Origin: Oxytricha trifallax
Taxonomy: Eukaryota; Ciliophora; Spirotrichea; Sporadotrichida; Oxytrichidae
Assembly: GCA_000711775.1 (NCBI GenBank)
Contig: ARYC01018466.1
Location: 26,549 to 90,548, forward strand
Direction: 5' to 3'
Length of the DNA: 64,000 nucleotides
How positions within the stretch are numbered: the stretch's first letter is position 1; the number at the start of each line of letters is the position of its first letter. This document shows, one piece after another, positions 57,001 to 64,000 of the stretch. The translations under genes and the position numbers were made by a program. Under the pieces are notes generated by a model, which saw only the letters and a list, made by a program, of their open reading frames with translations, did not search any database and was not told the DNA's origin.

Positions 57001-60000
57001 CTCACTCAAATCTTCAATGATCACAATCTTTGGACAAAAACTACTTCTATGTTATTTAAATTGCTAGTATTGAATGGGACGCAACGATCTCATGGAGTTA
57101 TACATTTTTGATATATAGCGTCTCGGGTCACAAAGAAGTTATGAGCAATTTTAAGTTTTGCTAATATTTTATGATTCATTTTTAGCAAAGTAAAAATGGT
57201 GAAATGAGGCTCACTCAAATCTTCAATGATCACAATCTTTGGACAAAAACTACTTCTATGTTATTTAAATTGCTAGTATTGAATGGGACGCAACTATCTC
57301 ATGGAGTTATACATTTTTGACATATAGCGTCTCGGGTCACAAAGAAGTTATGAGCAATTTTAAGTTTTGCTAATATTTATGATTCATTTTTAGCAAAGTG
57401 AAAATGGTGAAATGAGGCTCACTCAAATCTTCAATGATCACAATCTTTGGACAAAAACTACTTCTATGTTATTTAAATTGCTAGTATTGAATGGGACGCA
57501 ACGATCTCATGGAGTTATACATTTTTGACATATAGCGTCTCGGGTCACAAAGAAGTTATGAGCAATTTTAAGTTTTGCTAGTATTTTATGATTCATTTTT
57601 AGCAAAGTGAAAATGGTGAAATGAGGCTCACTCAAATATTCAATGTTCACAATCTTTGGACAAAAACTACTTCTATGTTATTTAAATTGCTAGTATTGAA
57701 TGGGACGCAACGATCTCATGGAGTTATACATTTTTGACTTATAGCGTCTCGGGTCACAAAGAAGTTATGAGCAATTTTAAGTTTTGCTAATATTTTATGA
57801 TTCATTTTTAGCAAAGTGAAAATGGTGAAATGAGGCTCACTCAAATCTTCAATGATCACAATCTTTGGACAAAAACTACTTCTATGTTATTTAAATTGCT
57901 ATAATTGAATGGGACGCAACGATCTCATAGAGTTATACATTTTTGACATATAGCGTCTCGGGTCACAAAGAAGTTATGAGCAATTTTAAGTTTTGCTAAT
58001 ATTTTATGATTCATTTTTTAGCAAAGTGAAAATGCTGAAATGATGCTCACTCAAATCTTCAATGATCACAATCTTTTGACAAAAACTACTTCTATGTTAT
58101 TTAAATTGCTAGTATTGAATGGGACGCAACTATCTCATGGAGTTATACATTTTTGACATATAGCGTCTCGGGTCACAAAGAAGTTATGAGCAATTTTAAG
58201 TTTTGCTAATATTTATGATTCATTTTTAGCAAAGTGAAAATGGTGAAATGAGGCTCACTCAAATCTTCAATGATCACAATCTTTGGACAAAAACTACTTC
58301 TATGTTATTTAAATTGCCATTATTGAATGGGACGCAACGATCTCATGGAGTTATACATTTTTGACATATAGCGTCTCGGGTCACAAAGGAGTTATGAGCA
58401 ATTTTAAGTTTTGCTAATATTTTATGATTCGTTTTTAGCAAAGTGAAAATGGTGAAATGAGGCTCACTCAAATCTTCAATGATGACAATCTTTGGACAAA
58501 AACTACTTCTATGTTATTTAAATTGCTAGTATTGAATGGGACGCAACGATCTCATGGAGTTATACATTTTTGACAGATAGCGTCTCGGGTCACAAAGAAG
58601 TTATGAGCAATTTTAAGTTTTGCTAATATTTTATGATTCAATTTTAGCAAAGTGAAAATGGTGAAATGAGGCTCACTCAAATCTTCAATGATCACAATCT
58701 TTGGACAAAAATTACTTCTATGTTATTTAAATTGCTAGTATTGAATGGGACGCAACGATCTCATGGAGTTATACATTTTTGACATATAGCGTCTCGGGTC
58801 ACAAAGAAGTTATGAGCAATTTTAAGGTTTGCTAATATTTTATGATTCATTTTTAGCAAAGTGAAAATGGTGAAATGAGGCTCACTCAAATCTTCAATGA
58901 TCATAATCTTTGGACAAAAACTACTTCTATGTTATTTAAATTGCTAGTATTGAATGGGACGCAACGATCTCATAGAGTTATACATTTTTGACATATAGCG
59001 TCTCGGGTCACAAAGAAGTTATGAGCAATTTTAAGTTTTGCTAATATTTTATGATTCATTTTTAGCAAAGTGAAAATGGTGAAATGAGGCTCACTCAAAT
59101 CTTCAATGATCACAATCTTTGGACAAAAACTACTTCTATGTTATTTAAATTGCCATTATTGAATGGGACGCAACGATCTCATGGAGTTATACATTTTTGA
59201 CATATAGCGTCTCGGGTCACAAAGGAGTTATGAGCAATTTTAAGTTTTGCTAATATTTTATGATTCGTTTTTAGCAAAGTGAAAATGGTGAAATTGAGCG
59301 CTCACTCAAATCTTCAATGATGACAATCTTTGGACAAAAACTACTTCTATTGTTATTTAAATTGCCATTATTGAATGGGACGCAACGATCTCATGGAGTT
59401 ATACATTTTTGACATATAGCGTCTCGGGTCACAAAGGAGTTATGAGCAATTTTAAGTTTTGCTAATATTTTATGATTCGTTTTTAGCAAAGTGAAAATGG
59501 TGAAATGAGGCTCACTCAAATCTTCAATGATGACAATCTTTGGACAAAAACTACTTCTATGTTATTTAAATTGCTAGTATTGAATGGGACGCAACGATCT
59601 CATGGAGTTATACATTATTGACATATAGCGTCTCGGGTCACAAAGAAGTTATGAGCAATTTTAAGTTTTGCTAATATTTTATGATTCATTTTTAGCAAAG
59701 TGAAAATGGTGAAATGAGGCTCACTCAAATCTTCAATGATCACAATCTTTGGACAAAAACTACTTCTATGATATTTAAATTGCTAGTATTGAATGGGACG
59801 CAACGATCTCAGGGAGTTATACATTTTTGACATATAGCGTCTCGGGTCACAAGAAGTTATGAGCAATTTTAAGTTTTGCTAATATTTTATGATTCATTTT
59901 TAGCAAAGTGAAAATGGTGAAATGAGGCTCACTCAAATCTTAAATGATCACAATCTTTGGACAAAAACTACTTCTATGTTATTTAAATTGCTAGTATTGA

Positions 60001-63000
60001 ATGCGACGCAACGATCTCATGGAGTTATACATTTTTGACATATAGCGTCTCGGGTCACAAAGAAGTTATGAGCAATTTTAAGTTTTGCTAATATTTTATG
60101 ATTCATTTTTAGCAAAGTGAAAATGGTCAAATGAGGCTCACTCAAATCTTCAATGATCACAATCTTTGGACAAAAACTACTTCTATGTTATTTAAATTGC
60201 TAGTATTGAATGGGACGCAACGATCTCATGGAGTTATACATTTTTGACACATAGCGTCTCGGGTCACAAACAAGTTATGAGCATTTAAGTTTTGCTAATA
60301 TTTTATGATTCATTTTTAGCAAAGTGAAAATGCTGAAATGAGGCTCACTTAAATCTTCAATGATCACAATCTTTGGACAAAAACTACTTCTATGTTATTT
60401 AAATTGCTAGTATTGGATGGGACGCAACGATCTCATGGAGTTATACATTTTTGACATATAGCGTCTCGGGTCACAAAGAAGTTATGAGCAATTTTAAGTT
60501 TTGCTAGTATTTTATGATTCATTTTTAGCAAAGTGAAAATGGTGAAATGAGGCTCACTCAAATATTCAATGTTCACAATCTTTGGACAAAAACTACTTCT
60601 ATGTTATTTAAATTGCTAGTATTGAATGGGACGCAACGATCTCATGGAGTTATACATTTTTGACTTATAGCGTCTCGGGTCACAAAGAAGTTATGAGCAA
60701 TTTTAAGTTTTGCTAATATTTTATGATTCATTTTTAGCAAAGTGAAAATGGTGAAATGAGGCTCACTCAAATCTTCAATGATCACAATCTTTTGACAAAA
60801 ACTACTTCTATGTTATTTAAATTGCTAGTATTGAATGGGACGCAACTATCTCATGGAGTTATACATTTTTGACATATAGCGTCTCGGGTCACAAAGAAGT
60901 TATGAGCAATTTTAAGTTTTGCTAATATTTATGATTCATTTTTAGCAAAGTGAAAATGGTGAAATGAGGCTCACTCAAATCTTCAATGGATCACAATCTT
61001 TTGGACAAAAACTACTTCTATGTTATTTAAATTGCTAGTATTGAATGGGACGCAACTATCTCATGGAGTTATACATTTTTGACATATAGCGTCTCGGGTC
61101 ACAAAGAAGTTATGAGCAATTTTAAGTTTTGCTAATATTTATGATTCATTTTTAGCAAAGTGAAAATGGTGAAATGAGGCTCACTCAAATCTTCAATGAT
61201 CACAATCTTTGGACAAAAACTACTTCTATGTTATTTAAATTGCTAGTATTGAATGGGACGCAACGATCTCATGGAGTTATACATTTTTGATATATAGCGT
61301 CTCGGGTCACAAAGAAGTTATGAGCAATTTTAAGTTTTGCTAATATTTTATGATTCATTTTTAGCAAAGTAAAATGGTGAAATGAGGCTCACTCAAATCT
61401 TCAATGATCACAATCTTTGGACAAAAACTACTTCTATGTTATTTAAATTGCCATTATTGAATGGGACGCAACGATCTCATGGAGTTATACATTTTTGACA
61501 TATAGCGTCTCGGGTCACAAAGGAGTTATGAGCAATTTTAAGTTTTGCTAATATTTTATGATTCGTTTTTAGCAAAGTGAAAATGGTGAAATGAGGCTCA
61601 CTCAAATCTTCAATGATGACAATCTTTGGACAAAAACTACTTCTATGTTATTTAAATTGCTAGTATTGAATGGGACGCAACGATCTCATGGAGTTATACA
61701 TTTTTGACATATAGCGTCTCGGGTCACAAAGAAGTTATGAGCAATTTTAAGTTTTGCTAATATTTTATGATTCAATTTTAGCAAAGTGAAAATGGTGAAA
61801 TGAGGCTCACTCAAATCTTCAATGATCACAATCTTTGGACAAAAACTACTTCTATGTTATTTAAATTGCTAGTATTGAATGGGACGCAACGATCTCATGG
61901 AGTTATACATTTTTGATATATAGCGTCTCGGGTCACAAAGAAGTTATGAGCAATTTTAAGTTTTGCTAATATTTTATGATTCATTTTTAGCAAAGTAAAA
62001 ATGGTGAAATGAGGCTCACTCAAATCTTCAATGATCACAATCTTTGGACAAAAACTACTTCTATGTTATTTAAATTGCTAGTATTGAATGGGACGCAACT
62101 ATCTCATGGAGTTATACATTTTTGACATATAGCGTCTCGGGTCACAAAGAAGTTATGAGCAATTTTAAGTTTTGCTAATATTTATGATTCATTTTTAGCA
62201 AAGTGAAAATGGTGAAATGAGGCTCACTCAAATCTTCAATTGATCACAATCTTTGGACAAAAACTACTTCTATGTTATTTAAATTGCTAGTATTGAATGG
62301 GACGCAACGATCTCATGGAGTTATACATTTTTGATATATAGCGTCTCGGGTCACAAAGAAGTTATGAGCAATTTTAAGTTTTGCTAATATTTTATGATTC
62401 ATTTTTAGCAAAGTAAAAATGGTGAAATGAGGCTCACTCAAATCTTCAATGATCACAATCTTTGGACAAAAACTACTTCTATGTTATTTAAATTGCTAGT
62501 ATTGAATGGGACGCAACGATCTCATGGAGTTATGCATTTTTGACATATAGCGTCTCGGGCCACAAAGAAGTTATGAGCATTTTAAGTTTTGCTAATATTT
62601 TATGATTCATTTTTAGCAAAGTGAAAATGCTGAAATGAGGCTCACTTAAATCTTCAATGATCACAATCTTTGGACAAAAACTACTTCTATGTTATTTAAA
62701 TTGCTAGTATTGGATGGGACGCAACGATCTCATGGAGTTATACATTTTTGACATATAGCGTCTCGGGTCACAAAGAAGTTATGAGCAATTTTAAGTTTTG
62801 CAAATATTTTATGATTCATTTTTAGCAAAGTGAAAATGGTGAAATGAGGCTCACTCAAATCTTCAATGATCACAATCTTTGGACAAAAACTACTTCTATG
62901 TTAATTAAATTGCTAGTATTGAATGGGACGCAACGATCTCATGGAGTTATGCATTTTTGACATATAGCGTCTCGGGCCACAAAGAAGTTATGAGCAATTT

Positions 63001-64000
63001 TAAGTTTTGCTAATATTTTATGATTCATTTTTAGCAAAGTGAAAATGGTGAAATGAGGCTCATTCAAATCTTCAATGATCACAATCTTTGGACAAAAACT
63101 ACTTCTATGTTATTTAAATTGCTAGTATTCAATGGGACGCAACGATCTCATGGAGTTATACATTTTTGGCATATAGCGTCTCGGGTCACAAAGAAGTTAT
63201 GAGCAATTTTAAGTTTTGCTAATTTTTTATGATTCATTTTTAGCAAAGTGAAAATGGTGAAATGAGGCTCACTCAAATCTTCAATGATCACAATCTTTGG
63301 ACAAAAACTACTTCTATGATATTTAAATTGCTAGTATTGAATGGGACGCAACGATCTCAGGGAGTTATACATTTTTGACATATAGCGTCTCGGGTCACAA
63401 GAAGTTATGAGCAATTTTAAGTTTTGCTAATATTTTATGATTCATTTTTAGCAAAGTGAAAATGGTGAAATGAGGCTCACTCAAATCTTAAATGATCACA
63501 ATCTTTGGACAAAAACTACTTCTATGTTATTTAAATTGCTAGTATTGAATGCGACGCAACGATCTCATGGAGTTATACATTTTTGACATATAGCGTCTCG
63601 GGTCACAAAGAAGTTATGAGCAATTTTAAGTTTTGCTAATATTTTATGATTCATTTTTAGCAAAGTGAAAATGCTGAAATGAGGCTCATTCAAATCTTCA
63701 ATGATCACAATCTTTGGACAAAAACTACTTCTATGTTATTTAAATTGCTAGTATTCAATGGGACGCAACGATCTCATGGAGTTATACATTTGACATATAG
63801 CGTCTCGGGTCACAAAGAAGTTATGAGCAATTTTAAGTTTTGCTAATATTTTATGATTCAATTTTAGCAAAGTGAAAATGGTGAAATGAGGCTCACTCAA
63901 ATCTTCAATGATCACAATCTTTGGACAAAAATTACTTCTATGTTATTTAAATTGCTAGTATTGAATGGGACGCAACGATCTCATGGAGTTATACATTTTT
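51012..64000. repeat. Satellite array of about 209-bp monomers, roughly 62 copies
   Basis: The phrase GACGCAACGATCTCATGGAG recurs every 207-211 bp from 51234 to the window edge, all in one orientation. Monomers are highly alike and differ by single substitutions and 1-2 nt indels. The first unit (51012-51233) is degenerate at its start (GACGCCCCCCGCCC), marking the array edge against TBE E3. Each monomer carries GCGTCTCGGGTCAC and a short inverted repeat TTTGCTAA...TTAGCAAA. No conserved ORF. Linked variant sets recur several monomers apart, showing higher-order duplication. The array continues beyond 64000. Confidence 0.97.

Noticed and set aside
51012-64000. CRISPR-like array
   Set aside because: Units are 209 bp with no unique spacers between short repeats, and the genome is eukaryotic; it is a simple satellite.

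Overview
The window looks like germline (micronuclear) DNA of a hypotrich/stichotrich ciliate of the Oxytricha/Sterkiella/Stylonychia type. Two things support this. Several families of long reading frames are open only if UAA and UAG code for glutamine and UGA is the sole stop. The Tc1/mariner-like transposons end in C4A4C4A4 telomere-like repeats, the hallmark of Oxytricha telomere-bearing elements (TBEs). The species is inferred, not proven. Background DNA is very AT-rich, with small GC-richer islands whose translations look protein-like; I read these as candidate macronuclear-destined segments (MDSs) or germline genes.

Layout. 180-3335: 5'-truncated non-LTR retrotransposon (LINE A, minus strand), with the end of a reverse-transcriptase ORF followed by a second ORF. 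3340-10950: AT-rich DNA with GC-richer islands at 5165-5445, 6080-7530, 8480-8715 and 10835-10947. 10951-20761: a three-deep transposon nest. TBE copy E2 (13824-17925) sits inside the zinc-finger/kinase gene of copy E1 (10951-19113). E1 abuts the transposase end of an older copy, E0 (19114-20761), which also carries a short polyA-tailed SINE-like insertion and a 580-bp AT-rich insertion. 21281-28060: LINE B (minus strand), with an endonuclease/reverse-transcriptase ORF and a second downstream ORF, interrupted by a 1.3-kb inverted-terminal-repeat element and a 427-bp foldback element. 28060-35640: AT-rich DNA with candidate coding islands. 35697-40112: LINE C (minus strand), with mutated endonuclease and polymerase motifs and an AT-rich insertion. 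40717-46850: candidate genes and gene fragments, including an uninterrupted 258-codon ORF. 46858-51011: nearly full-length TBE copy E3. 51012-64000 (window edge): an uninterrupted tandem satellite of about 209-bp monomers, roughly 62 copies.

How the genes work together. Each TBE carries three genes in the same arrangement: a DD34E transposase; a small basic-protein gene (the '22 kDa' ORF, here with a 25-26 nt intron and a second exon) convergent with the transposase; and a C2H2 zinc-finger/kinase gene ('57 kDa') divergent from the 22 kDa gene across a palindrome-rich spacer. TBE transposases are known to take part in genome rearrangement during macronuclear development. The LINE copies are decayed. 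Their second ORF contains a region that resembles a Ulp1/C48-type cysteine peptidase, which is an inference.

Limits. Coordinates of pseudogenes, islands and insertion edges are hand-read and approximate. No alignment or database search was possible. MDS calls rest on base composition and hand translation only, because no macronuclear sequence was available to confirm pointers.
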